Assembly (NCBI GenBank): GCA_946811185.2
Contig: OX328099.1
Span: 67,150,714-67,214,713 of the forward strand
Direction of reading: 5' to 3'
From: Hippopus hippopus
Lineage: Eukaryota > Mollusca > Bivalvia > Cardiida > Cardiidae
Length of the DNA stretch: 64,000 nucleotides
The position numbers and the translations under genes were made by a program. Under the pieces are notes generated by a model. That model had not been told where the DNA came from. It saw only the letters and a list, made by a program, of their open reading frames with translations, and searched no databases. How positions within the stretch are numbered: position 1 is the stretch's first letter; each line of letters opens with the position of its first letter. This document shows, one piece after another, positions 40,087 to 46,733 of this stretch.

Positions 40087-40476
40087 ATGTTCAAAGATTC
40101 TACAAAAGTGACTGCATATTCGAAGCCAGCCTTGATGTTATGTGAAGATAGACTACAAACGTATGAGCACTGGTCGAAGCAAATAAAGCCTGAGAAATGG
40201 TCATTAGCAAAAGCGGGCTTCTTTTACACCGGTACTGCGGATAAAGTGACGTGTTTTGCCTGTGGTGTCAACATAATGTCATGGGAGGAAAAGGACGATC
40301 CTTGGGAAGAGCACGAGAAATGGTCTCCGTCCTGTATATATTTGAAAATGACGGGATACACGAGTCAAATCACTTCAAGGTGTGATACACAACGAAACGC
40401 GTCTGTTACCAATGGAAGATTGTCCCGTGACGGTTCTACATATAACTGGAGTGCTTTGAATTCAGCCTTTTTCTAA
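40087..40476 (+). CDS. BIR-domain (IAP-like) protein
   Basis: 129 residues with one BIR domain at about residues 19-87. RLQTYEHW opens the domain, then the zinc ligands follow in the exact BIR spacing C-x2-C-x16-H-x6-C (CFAC..H..C, about residues 56-82). The W-x5-A-x-AGF-type segment (WSLAKAGFFYTG) is also present. BIR domains of inhibitor-of-apoptosis proteins bind caspases or IAP antagonists. Here there is no RING or second BIR, as in small virus-borne IAPs. An anti-apoptotic role during element replication is an inference. It could instead be a survivin-like mitotic protein, but it lacks survivin's long C-terminal helix. It follows the PC4 gene by 42 bp. A GGCGCGATTG motif shared with the TIR repeat lies about 38 bp upstream of the ATG. 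Confidence 0.85.
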   Translation: MFKDSTKVTAYSKPALMLCEDRLQTYEHWSKQIKPEKWSLAKAGFFYTGTADKVTCFACGVNIMSWEEKDDPWEEHEKWSPSCIYLKMTGYTSQITSRCDTQRNASVTNGRLSRDGSTYNWSALNSAFF

Positions 40477-40489
40477 AACCGATGTGAAC

Positions 40490-40654
40490 ATGTTCGGACT
40501 CATTCTTATATTTGTGACAACAATGAATGACTTCGAATTGTGGTTGAAATACAGACAATTGCGAAGAGACGCCGCGGAGGGTGTTGAAAGGCTCGTTGGC
40601 TTGTATATAGAAAACGAAAGAAACCTCTCTATTTACTATTTCTATTTGATGTAG
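40490..40654 (+). CDS. Small hypothetical protein
   Basis: 54 codons (ATG at 40490, TAG at 40652) between the BIR and integrase genes. The N-terminus is hydrophobic (FGLILIFVTT) and the rest is charged and probably helical. No family recognised. Its placement and lack of overlap with neighbours make it plausible, but it may be non-coding. Confidence 0.3.
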   Translation: MFGLILIFVTTMNDFELWLKYRQLRRDAAEGVERLVGLYIENERNLSIYYFYLM

Positions 40655-40688
40655 TAAGAATGTATGGATGTCTATGTAATAAATAAAC

Positions 40689-41801
40689 ATGTCTGACTGG
40701 CAACAGTATTTGTCTTCTTTGTATTTTGACTTAAAATCTCCCGCTAGCTATGGTGGTCCTGAAAAACTCTATCAACATGTTAAAGACGAGGGTAAATACA
40801 AAATTGGCAGGCACAGAATACGCCAATGGTTGCAGAATCAAGAAGCGTATTCTCTGACCAGGGGTGCTAGACGCCGCTTTAAACGTTCCAGGGTGATTGT
40901 AAATGGCATCGACAGTCAATGGGACATGGATCTTATGGACATGGCCAATTTACAGAAGCATAACGAAGGTGTGAAATACATTTTGATTGTTATCGATGTA
41001 TTTTCTCGTTTTCTTTATGCTCAACCTGTTAAGAGTAAGCGAGGCGCTGATGTAGTCATGGCATTGAAACGTATACTGACAGGCCCCAAAAAGCCAAACA
41101 CAATTCGTACGGACAGAGGAATGGAATTTAGAAGTAAAGAAGTAAATAAATATTTAAATAGTCAAAGTATACATCATATGTACGCATATAATACGGAAAC
41201 AAAAGCAAATTACGCGGAAAGAGTTATTAAAACGCTAAAACACAAGATTTTTCGATACCTGCTCAAAAACAGAACTAGTAGATACATTGACATTTTACAG
41301 GATTTTGTACATAGTTACAATCACACTCACCACAGGAGTCTTGGAGAAAACCCAGCAGCAATTTCCGTGAAAAATGAAGGGGAAAGTCGTCTTCAACAGT
41401 ATCTCATTAGAACCAAAGGAAGCAAAGGGGAAAAGCCCGTTATAAAAAAATTCAAATATAAAATCGGCCAGACTGTACGATTGTCACACATCAGGTCCGT
41501 ATTTGACAGAGAATACTCGCAAAAATGGACAGGGGAGATTTTCAAAATCAGATCACGTTTCAAAAGACAAGGACTTCCAATTTACACGTTAGTAGACTGG
41601 GACAACGATGAAATTGATGGTACATTTTACGAACAAGAATTACAAGCCATAAACGTTGACGACGGTACCGACTTTAGCATCGAAAAAATTTTGAAAAGAA
41701 GGACACGCAATAAGAAACAGGAAGTCCTGGTGCGCTGGTTACACTGGCCAAAAAAGTATGACAGCTGGATACCGGAAACTGATATTAAGCAATACTCGTA
41801 A
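40689..41801 (+). CDS. Polinton integrase (DDE, RVE type) with chromodomain
   Basis: 370 residues. The N-terminus (about 20-65) has a basic helix-turn-helix-like region rather than the HHCC zinc finger of retroviruses. The RVE core (about 72-230) carries the catalytic triad D81 (WDMDLMD), D142 (RTDRGMEF) and E177 (YAERVIK). An SH3-like region follows at about 255-320, and a C-terminal chromodomain at about 328-368 (IEKILKRR..VLVRWLHWPKKYDSWIPE). Polinton integrases join the element's ends to host DNA with a 6-bp stagger, which matches the ATCAAT duplication. The chromodomain may direct insertion to particular chromatin. The frame is complete with the catalytic residues intact, so it could still be active. 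Confidence 0.96.
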   Translation: MSDWQQYLSSLYFDLKSPASYGGPEKLYQHVKDEGKYKIGRHRIRQWLQNQEAYSLTRGARRRFKRSRVIVNGIDSQWDMDLMDMANLQKHNEGVKYILIVIDVFSRFLYAQPVKSKRGADVVMALKRILTGPKKPNTIRTDRGMEFRSKEVNKYLNSQSIHHMYAYNTETKANYAERVIKTLKHKIFRYLLKNRTSRYIDILQDFVHSYNHTHHRSLGENPAAISVKNEGESRLQQYLIRTKGSKGEKPVIKKFKYKIGQTVRLSHIRSVFDREYSQKWTGEIFKIRSRFKRQGLPIYTLVDWDNDEIDGTFYEQELQAINVDDGTDFSIEKILKRRTRNKKQEVLVRWLHWPKKYDSWIPETDIKQYS

Positions 41802-41812
41802 ACAACCGAGAA

Positions 41813-41820
41813 TATAAAAA
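41813..41820 (+). promoter_or_regulatory. TATA box before the TBP gene
   Basis: TATAAAAA followed by GAGG, 18-25 bp before the ATG at 41838. This spacing would leave almost no 5' leader. It probably drives the TBP-to-capsid block. Confidence 0.5.
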
Positions 41821-41837
41821 GAGGCTGAAAACTAGCA

Positions 41838-42401
41838 ATGTTCTATCATTTATGTCTAGACAGTCAAACGATCATGATCATCACAAACGTGCTTTACAGC
41901 GCTCAACTCAACTGTCCTATTGATTTAAGACAACTCTGCTCCAAAATAACGAATGTACGGTATGATCCAGCACGATTTCCCGGACTGATATGGCAACACA
42001 GAAAAGCTGGAGGAAACTGTTTAGTGTTTTCTAACGGTATTATCAACTGTAACGGCAAAGTTTCGAGTAAAAGAGAGGGGTACGAACGAATACGGAAATA
42101 TGCGAGACTGATACAGAATTGTGGATATCCAGTGAATTTATCGGACGTGAAACTTTTAACCATGTCTATGAGCCATACCCTCAGTTCGGATTTGGATTTG
42201 AAGCGTTTGTCTGTCGATAAAGATGTCGTATACGAACCCCAGTTATTTCCTTCTCTTAACTTTAAAAGGGAAGGGGTGCATTTTTGTTGTTTTCATACAG
42301 GGAAAGTGGTCATAACGGGTGTAACCTCTTCACAAAAAGAGGACGAGATTGTTTGTCCCACACTAATTGAACTCGAACTCTATACGCGTAAGAAGGAATG
42401 A
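41838..42401 (+). CDS. TATA-binding protein homologue
   Basis: 187 residues that follow the TBP core through two saddle repeats. Repeat 1 (about residues 13-97) has ITNVLYSAQLNCPIDLRQLC, then YDPARFPGLIWQHR, CLVFSNGIINCNG and RKYARLIQNCGYP. Repeat 2 (about 105-187) has YEPQLFPSLNFKREG and CCFHTGKVVITG. The four phenylalanines that TBP wedges into the TATA box have clear counterparts: F47, F64, F137 and F152. Family role: binds TATA DNA, bends it and nucleates the transcription pre-initiation complex. In an element whose genes carry TATA boxes it may favour element promoters or replace host TBP (inference). It lacks TBP's variable N-terminal region. Repeat 2 is divergent at its C-terminal helix. 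The stop overlaps the next start (ATGA). Its own TATA box lies just upstream. Confidence 0.85.
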   Translation: MFYHLCLDSQTIMIITNVLYSAQLNCPIDLRQLCSKITNVRYDPARFPGLIWQHRKAGGNCLVFSNGIINCNGKVSSKREGYERIRKYARLIQNCGYPVNLSDVKLLTMSMSHTLSSDLDLKRLSVDKDVVYEPQLFPSLNFKREGVHFCCFHTGKVVITGVTSSQKEDEIVCPTLIELELYTRKKE

Positions 42402-42769
42402 GTATTTTAACCGATTCAATCATGGAACACTCTACAGTCTATTTACAAATCGCTTATTTACTTCACCTACAAGAGACCGAAACAACGGTAAGGAAGAATT
42501 TACTGCAGAATTTAACGAATCGTCAACTAAAGGCTATCATCGAGGTGGCAAAACGTATACTTAATGGAGTCATTAATCCAATGAGAAGAGATGTTCAAGT
42601 TTTTGAAAGAAGGAGACTATTGTTACGCACACTATGCTCAAATAACGTTTCATCAACCCGTAAGAAGACTTTACTTCGACGATTTCATTCATTTATACCC
42701 ATTTTATTACGCCCAGTTTATCTCATTCCTACTATACTAGACCAATTGAGAACAAGGAGAGAAGAATGA
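42398..42769 (+). CDS. Small helical basic protein, copy 1
   Basis: 123 residues, mostly α-helical by composition, ending strongly basic. The segment VRKNLLQNLTNRQLKAIIEVAKRIL followed by a basic RRRLLLRTL-type block aligns with the minus-strand protein at 45107-45430 (RKALLKTITRQQLRALSQIA), so the two are paralogues. Related small proteins are common in animal Polintons. A virion core or DNA-condensing role is plausible but unproven. ATGA overlaps connect it with the genes on both sides. Confidence 0.75.
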   Translation: MSILTDSIMEHSTVYLQIAYLLHLQETETTVRKNLLQNLTNRQLKAIIEVAKRILNGVINPMRRDVQVFERRRLLLRTLCSNNVSSTRKKTLLRRFHSFIPILLRPVYLIPTILDQLRTRREE

Positions 42770-43191
42770 CAGAGTTTTACTTGTATTTAAATTCCGCAGA
42801 ATCTATCGATATACGTAAGAATAACGCAGATTTCTTGTTCCAGTTTTCTAAGGACTATATTTTAGAAGGAAGTTGGTTATGTGCTCTGGTAGAATCGTCA
42901 TTGACCTGCGACTTTACACCTCAAAGTAAGCGGTTGTATTTGAATTGTGACATTATAGAGGAAACGTTTGTCAGGAATAAGTTACAACCCGTTCTCACCA
43001 ATATAGAAATCGAAACAAGATAAAAGAAATTTAAATTTACGGAATGTCTTCATCGACGTTATAGACCCGTGAGTGTCAAGAAATTTAACACTATTAGGCT
43101 GTCGTTAAAAGGCGAAGATTTAAAACCGATTGATTTGAATTCGAACGATTTTCACTGTGTCCTTCATTTCAAGAAATCATGGGTTCCATAG
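42766..43191 (+). pseudogene. Minor capsid (penton-like) candidate with in-frame stop
   Basis: The frame runs 85 codons from the ATG at 42766 to TAA at 43021-43023. It then stays open in the same frame for another 55 codons to TAG at 43189, giving about 140 codons. The N-terminal part (FYLYLNSAESIDI, WLCALVESSL) and the part after the stop (KKFNTIRLSL, DFHCVLHFKK) both look like β-strands of the single-jelly-roll protein that accompanies Polinton major capsid genes. The likeliest explanation is a nonsense mutation; programmed readthrough is less likely. No frameshift is involved. The start overlaps the previous stop (ATGA) and the end overlaps the next gene by 13 bp. Confidence 0.7.
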
Positions 43192-43523
43192 ACGTCTTTG
43201 ATTCAAAACTACAGAAGTGGGTTCCGTACAAAGAAGATGTGGAGTATTGGATTGATTATTTTAAACCGAAAGACCACATCCCAGATCAAATAAGGAATTT
43301 GGAGAAAATACTAGAAGAAAAGAATAAACTGCTGCGAGATATGGAAGAAAAACTTGAAAAAGTCAAAACTCCTCAGGTAAAAATGGTGAGCCCATTAGCC
43401 GAAGTAGTTGATAGGGCAAAATCTCAAATAAAACGTAAGAACGGTGTTGACGAAGATCGTAAGAATATCAAGCGTAAGAAGACTCACAAAACGTATCGCA
43501 AAGATCCCGACTGGGCGTTTTGA
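43179..43523 (+). CDS. Coiled-coil basic protein, possible virion component
   Basis: 114 residues: an aromatic N-terminus (WVPYKEDVEYWIDYF), a coiled coil at about residues 40-67 (leucine/lysine/glutamate heptads), then MVSPLAEVVDRAKSQIKRK and a very basic tail (about 85-110). The SP-x-A-x-x-x-D-x-A-K motif recurs in small Polinton proteins next to capsid genes (from memory). A role like adenovirus cement or core proteins is an inference. Stop is 9 bp before the capsid gene. Confidence 0.65.
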   Translation: MGSIDVFDSKLQKWVPYKEDVEYWIDYFKPKDHIPDQIRNLEKILEEKNKLLRDMEEKLEKVKTPQVKMVSPLAEVVDRAKSQIKRKNGVDEDRKNIKRKKTHKTYRKDPDWAF

Positions 43524-43532
43524 AAAATTAGC

Positions 43533-44795
43533 ATGAATAGTAAAATTCAGCACAGTGAAGAATTATCGTTATTTAATCCGATCCCAAAAGATTCGTCCTT
43601 GTTATCGAAAGATTGGATCGAATTCCGACCCATTAATCCGGTAACCGATTCTTCATCGAGCTTGGAATTTAATATACCGCCACAGGCCAGCGCCTACATC
43701 AACTTGAAGGAATGTAAATTGAGGGTGAAATTGAGACTCGCTTTACAAGACGGTACACCCGTGTCAGAAGATGATACGCTGGGACTTATCAATTTACCTT
43801 TGCACACCATTTTCAGACAGCTGGACATTCATTTACAACAAAAACCACTCCCGAATAGCGGAACCACGCATCCGTATAAGACCTACATTGACACCTTATT
43901 AAATACCAATCAATCTATACAGGAAGCTTTTCTGACCAGTCAATTATTCTACAAGGATTATCGGAATCTGGACGATAGCGACCCCAAAACTGGATCAAAT
44001 ACCGGTTTATTCCAAAGATATGAAAAGACCAAGGGTGGTAAAATTATAGATCTGGAAGGAAGTATCCCGATGGACTTGTTTCAACAACCCAAGTTGCTTA
44101 TTAACGGAGTGCAAATGGGGCTTAAATTTTGGCAAGCATCCGATGCCTTTCGAATCATTACAGATGCGTTTACTCCGAATTACAAGGTGCAAATCGTTGA
44201 CGCCCGTTTCAAGCTCTGTATTCAGCGGTTACAGAACGATTTGCTTCTGGCTCACGACAAAATGATTCAGGACACTCCCGCTATGTACCCATATTTCCGC
44301 TCAGAGATAAAAACAACCTCGATAGCGCAAGGACAATATAGTTTTCACGCAGACGATATATTTCAAGGTAGGGTGCCAAACAAAATCATCATAGGGACGG
44401 TTGCGAGCGTTTCATATAACGGAGACTACAAAACAAACCCATTCAACCTGAAACATTACGACTGCAGTTACCTCGGTTTCTTCGTTGATGGCCAATCCGT
44501 ACCATCGCAACCTTTGCAACCTAATTTTGAAGGAAATCATTTCACCGACTGTTATCAGACCCTCACTTCCTGTAGAAATGATATCAACATCACATACAAA
44601 GAGTACAAGCAAGGATACTGCCTATATGTGCTGGATATCGATCCCTACTATTCTTTCAACACAAAAAGAAGAGGTCTTTGCCGTTTGGAAATCAAATTTG
44701 CTAAACCTTTACCAGAGAGTGTGACATTGTTGCTGTACGCTACCTTTCCAGAAATACTTACAATCGATAAAGCGAGAAATGTGTATATACAATAA
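43533..44795 (+). CDS. Major capsid protein (double jelly-roll, hexon-like)
   Basis: 420 residues. The N-terminal portion shows the conserved block of animal Polinton capsid proteins: LEFNIPPQASAYINL at about residue 49, then INLPLHTIFRQLDIHLQQK and YKTYIDTLLN. The middle has LEGSIPMDLFQQPKLLINGV followed by KFWQASDAF. Family: two vertical jelly rolls per chain forming pseudo-hexameric trimers that tile an icosahedral shell. The frame is intact with no premature stop. The AATAAA overlapping the stop codon could serve as its poly(A) signal. Confidence 0.93.
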   Translation: MNSKIQHSEELSLFNPIPKDSSLLSKDWIEFRPINPVTDSSSSLEFNIPPQASAYINLKECKLRVKLRLALQDGTPVSEDDTLGLINLPLHTIFRQLDIHLQQKPLPNSGTTHPYKTYIDTLLNTNQSIQEAFLTSQLFYKDYRNLDDSDPKTGSNTGLFQRYEKTKGGKIIDLEGSIPMDLFQQPKLLINGVQMGLKFWQASDAFRIITDAFTPNYKVQIVDARFKLCIQRLQNDLLLAHDKMIQDTPAMYPYFRSEIKTTSIAQGQYSFHADDIFQGRVPNKIIIGTVASVSYNGDYKTNPFNLKHYDCSYLGFFVDGQSVPSQPLQPNFEGNHFTDCYQTLTSCRNDINITYKEYKQGYCLYVLDIDPYYSFNTKRRGLCRLEIKFAKPLPESVTLLLYATFPEILTIDKARNVYIQ

Positions 44796-44918
44796 ATACG
44801 GAGGGAAATAATAAAAAAAAAAAACCACACACACACAATGACTCATGCCTTCTTTTATACTTTTATTGTATTATTCTGTTAATAAAAATATAAAATCATG
44901 AAATTGTCGAGTCGTTAT
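44793..44918. terminator. Convergent polyadenylation region
   Basis: Plus-strand AATAAA overlaps the capsid stop (CAATAAATACGG) and another AATAA lies at 44808. On the minus strand AATAAAAG (complement of ACTTTTATTG at about 44860) and TTTTTATT signals lie just beyond the last minus-strand gene. The 120-bp interval between convergent genes also has A11 and (CA)n runs. Confidence 0.6.
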
Positions 44919-45107
44919 TCAATAAGAAATCCAGTCTATATCTTTCTTTCGTTTCTTCTCTCTAAGTCCCGGAGGAAATAGTGTTAATTTCTTATTCTTC
45001 TTTTTCGAGGTATCTTCCCTTTCCTCTCTCTGCTGATCATCTTGTCTCCCAGATAGTTTTTTCAATCGCTCAAACTTTTCGAAAGGCACTAATACATATT
45101 TCTCCAT
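44919..45107 (-). CDS. Small basic protein
   Basis: 62 residues: MEKYVLVPFEKFERLKKL, then a lysine/arginine-rich middle and tail. The opening M-E-K-(Y/F)-V-L-V-P is, from memory, common to small Polinton proteins near the ATPase. The function is unknown, perhaps nucleic-acid binding. The ATG overlaps the previous gene's stop (TAATG). Confidence 0.6.
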   Translation of the reverse strand: MEKYVLVPFEKFERLKKLSGRQDDQQREEREDTSKKKNKKLTLFPPGLREKKRKKDIDWISY

Positions 45108-45430
45108 TACTGTAATACGGGTTGTAAGTAGGCTGAAGCAATCTTCACCAATGTATGGATAATACGTTGTTTATGTTGGATAGCTTCCTTCTTTTTAACA
45201 AACCCCGTGTTACGATCTCCAAGCAAGTAAATAAAGCGTCTCTGCCTCTTTAAGGTGGCTTTTTCCGTAAGTGTCAATCTACCTTTGAACCGCATAATGT
45301 TGTACGCAATTTGACTAAGCGCCCTTAGCTGTTGACGGGTAATAGTTTTTAAAAGCGCTTTTCTCTGGTCGGCTGTAGTGTTGGCCACTAAATATAAAAA
45401 GTGACGTTGCTGTTTAATTAGTTCTACCAT
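45107..45430 (-). CDS. Small helical basic protein, copy 2
   Basis: 107 residues, paralogous to the plus-strand protein at 42398. Shared features are R-K-x-L-L-x-x-(I/L)-T-x-(R/Q)-Q-L-(K/R)-A, a central R-R-x-x-x-L-L block and a terminal L-x-P-V. Isoelectric character is strongly basic. It lies between the ATPase (32 bp upstream) and the small basic protein (overlapping TAATG). Confidence 0.75.
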   Translation of the reverse strand: MVELIKQQRHFLYLVANTTADQRKALLKTITRQQLRALSQIAYNIMRFKGRLTLTEKATLKRQRRFIYLLGDRNTGFVKKKEAIQHKQRIIHTLVKIASAYLQPVLQ

Positions 45431-45462
45431 ATTGTATTCTTATAAGCTATTTATTTCCATTC

Positions 45463-46116
45463 TTACGTCAAACGGTACACAATAGGATCTTCGTTGGGAA
45501 ATATACGAGTCCTTAAACGGTACTTGTCGTCGGAGTAAGGGGACATGTCCACTATGAAATAACCGTGTCTCGTATTAAGGGCATCTTCGTAAGCCTTCAT
45601 AAACACTCCGGATTTACCGGGATAAAGCTGCCGTCCTAGCACTCCTACTTGAGATATGTCACGAATATTTTTCATAAGCACCAGATACCATGTATTCAAA
45701 GCTATAGTTCTGGCATGTTTACCCCCAGGGTATAAGTTTTGTGTGATCATAATCACCGATACTTTTCTGTGATGGCAGCCTTGGGTGAACAGTAACTCCA
45801 TTTCTTTACTCCGCATGACCTCGTGCATTAGGTCGTCTAAAATGATTAACTTGTGTTTTTTGTCTCTTGTGAAGTCATCCAATTCTTCTGCAGTAGGTAG
45901 TCCTTGCTTACTGTCAAAGTTTGGAATGGAACTCTCCATGACATCAAACAAGTCTTGGTGGATACCGTAGCAATAGAGAATATGAGAAGGGGGGTCCCGT
46001 CCGTACATGAGGTTTACTTGTTTCAAAAAGCGGTACACCCATTGGGTTTTACCACTACCAGTTTGTCCGCTAATACACATACTAGAACATGGTTCGAATG
46101 GAAGAGGGACGGCCAT
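45463..46116 (-). CDS. DNA-packaging ATPase (FtsK/HerA-like)
   Basis: 217 residues. Walker A is GQTGSGKT (17-24) and Walker B LIILDD (90-95). A sensor-like ITQN lies at 124-127, followed by the conserved LNTWYLVLMKN and QLYPGKSGVFM regions of viral packaging ATPases. It should power DNA entry into the capsid. The length is typical of Polinton and adenovirus-like ATPases and no lesion is visible. The start codon overlaps the upstream gene's stop (TAATG). Confidence 0.94.
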   Translation of the reverse strand: MAVPLPFEPCSSMCISGQTGSGKTQWVYRFLKQVNLMYGRDPPSHILYCYGIHQDLFDVMESSIPNFDSKQGLPTAEELDDFTRDKKHKLIILDDLMHEVMRSKEMELLFTQGCHHRKVSVIMITQNLYPGGKHARTIALNTWYLVLMKNIRDISQVGVLGRQLYPGKSGVFMKAYEDALNTRHGYFIVDMSPYSDDKYRLRTRIFPNEDPIVYRLT

Positions 46117-46376
46117 TATTTTTTAAGTCTAGGGTTAGGCAAAGCGTACCCGATACTGCTACTCAAGAGTGATACCCAAAGCTCGGTCGACCCGTTTTGC
46201 ACTGATAGGTTAATGATGGACGTAATAATAATGATGTACACTATGATCATCTGACAAAAGTAGACAATCTCTGCTTGGGGGACACGGGTGCCCAGTAAAT
46301 GCCACTTGTCACTATGGCTTTCTTCGTCAGGTTTAGGGAAACGTAAAAACGTTTCTTTTTCGGGAGTTTCTGTCAT
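46116..46376 (-). CDS. Small membrane protein
   Basis: 86 residues: a polar head (1-35) with KWHLLGTRVPQAE, one clear transmembrane segment at about 36-57 (IVYFCQMIIVYIIIITSIIN) and a second hydrophobic stretch ending SSSIGYALPNPRL. From memory, proteins with this I-G-Y-x-L-P-N-P ending sit beside the ATPase in many animal Polintons. It may be a virion membrane or exit factor (inference). First gene of the minus-strand packaging block. Confidence 0.7.
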   Translation of the reverse strand: MTETPEKETFLRFPKPDEESHSDKWHLLGTRVPQAEIVYFCQMIIVYIIIITSIINLSVQNGSTELWVSLLSSSIGYALPNPRLKK

Positions 46377-46431
46377 ATTCTTACATTAGATTAACTCAAA
46401 ACACAAAAAGAAACTCATTCTTACAATTTTT

Positions 46432-46439
46432 TATTTATA
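46432..46439 (-). promoter_or_regulatory. TATA box for the ATPase block
   Basis: Minus strand TATAAATA, a full consensus match, about 60 bp upstream of the membrane-protein ATG at 46376. It would drive membrane protein, ATPase, helical protein and small basic protein as one unit. Confidence 0.5.
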
Positions 46440-46491
46440 AGCAATACAATTATCACGTTAACAAATAAAATAAACAACAGTTGGTATCTAG

Positions 46492-46698
46492 AAAAATAAG
46501 CGACACTTTTAAGAAAATGAGTGACACTTTTTTGAAAATGAGTGACACTTTTAGGAAAATGAGTGACACTTTTTGAAACAGACCCTATGGGAATTTACCT
46601 GTAAAAGTATAAAAACGTAAAAACGAGTGACACTTTTTGAAAAATGAGTGACACTTTTTGAAAAATGACTAACACCTTTTTTTGAAAAATGATTGACA
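46492..46698. repeat. Iterated GAGTGACACTTTTT motif
   Basis: At least six copies of (A)AATGAGTGACACTTTTT(G) or close variants occur at about 46498, 46518, 46539, 46560, 46625 and 46645, with two weaker ones after. Spacing is about 20-21 bp within each of two clusters. They occupy the gap between the polymerase stop and the ATPase-block promoter. Confidence 0.8.
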
Positions 46699-46733
46699 TT
46701 GAACAACCCACGAACAAAAAAAAAAAAATTACA

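Noticed and set aside
40689..41801. LTR retrotransposon or retrovirus integrase
   Set aside because: No reverse transcriptase, gag or LTRs nearby; gene neighbours and TIRs are those of a Polinton.
46377..46733. A missing gene between membrane protein and polymerase
   Set aside because: The interval holds only the iterated GAGTGACACTTTTT motif, a TATA box and poly(A)-type runs; no ORF above 40 codons was apparent.
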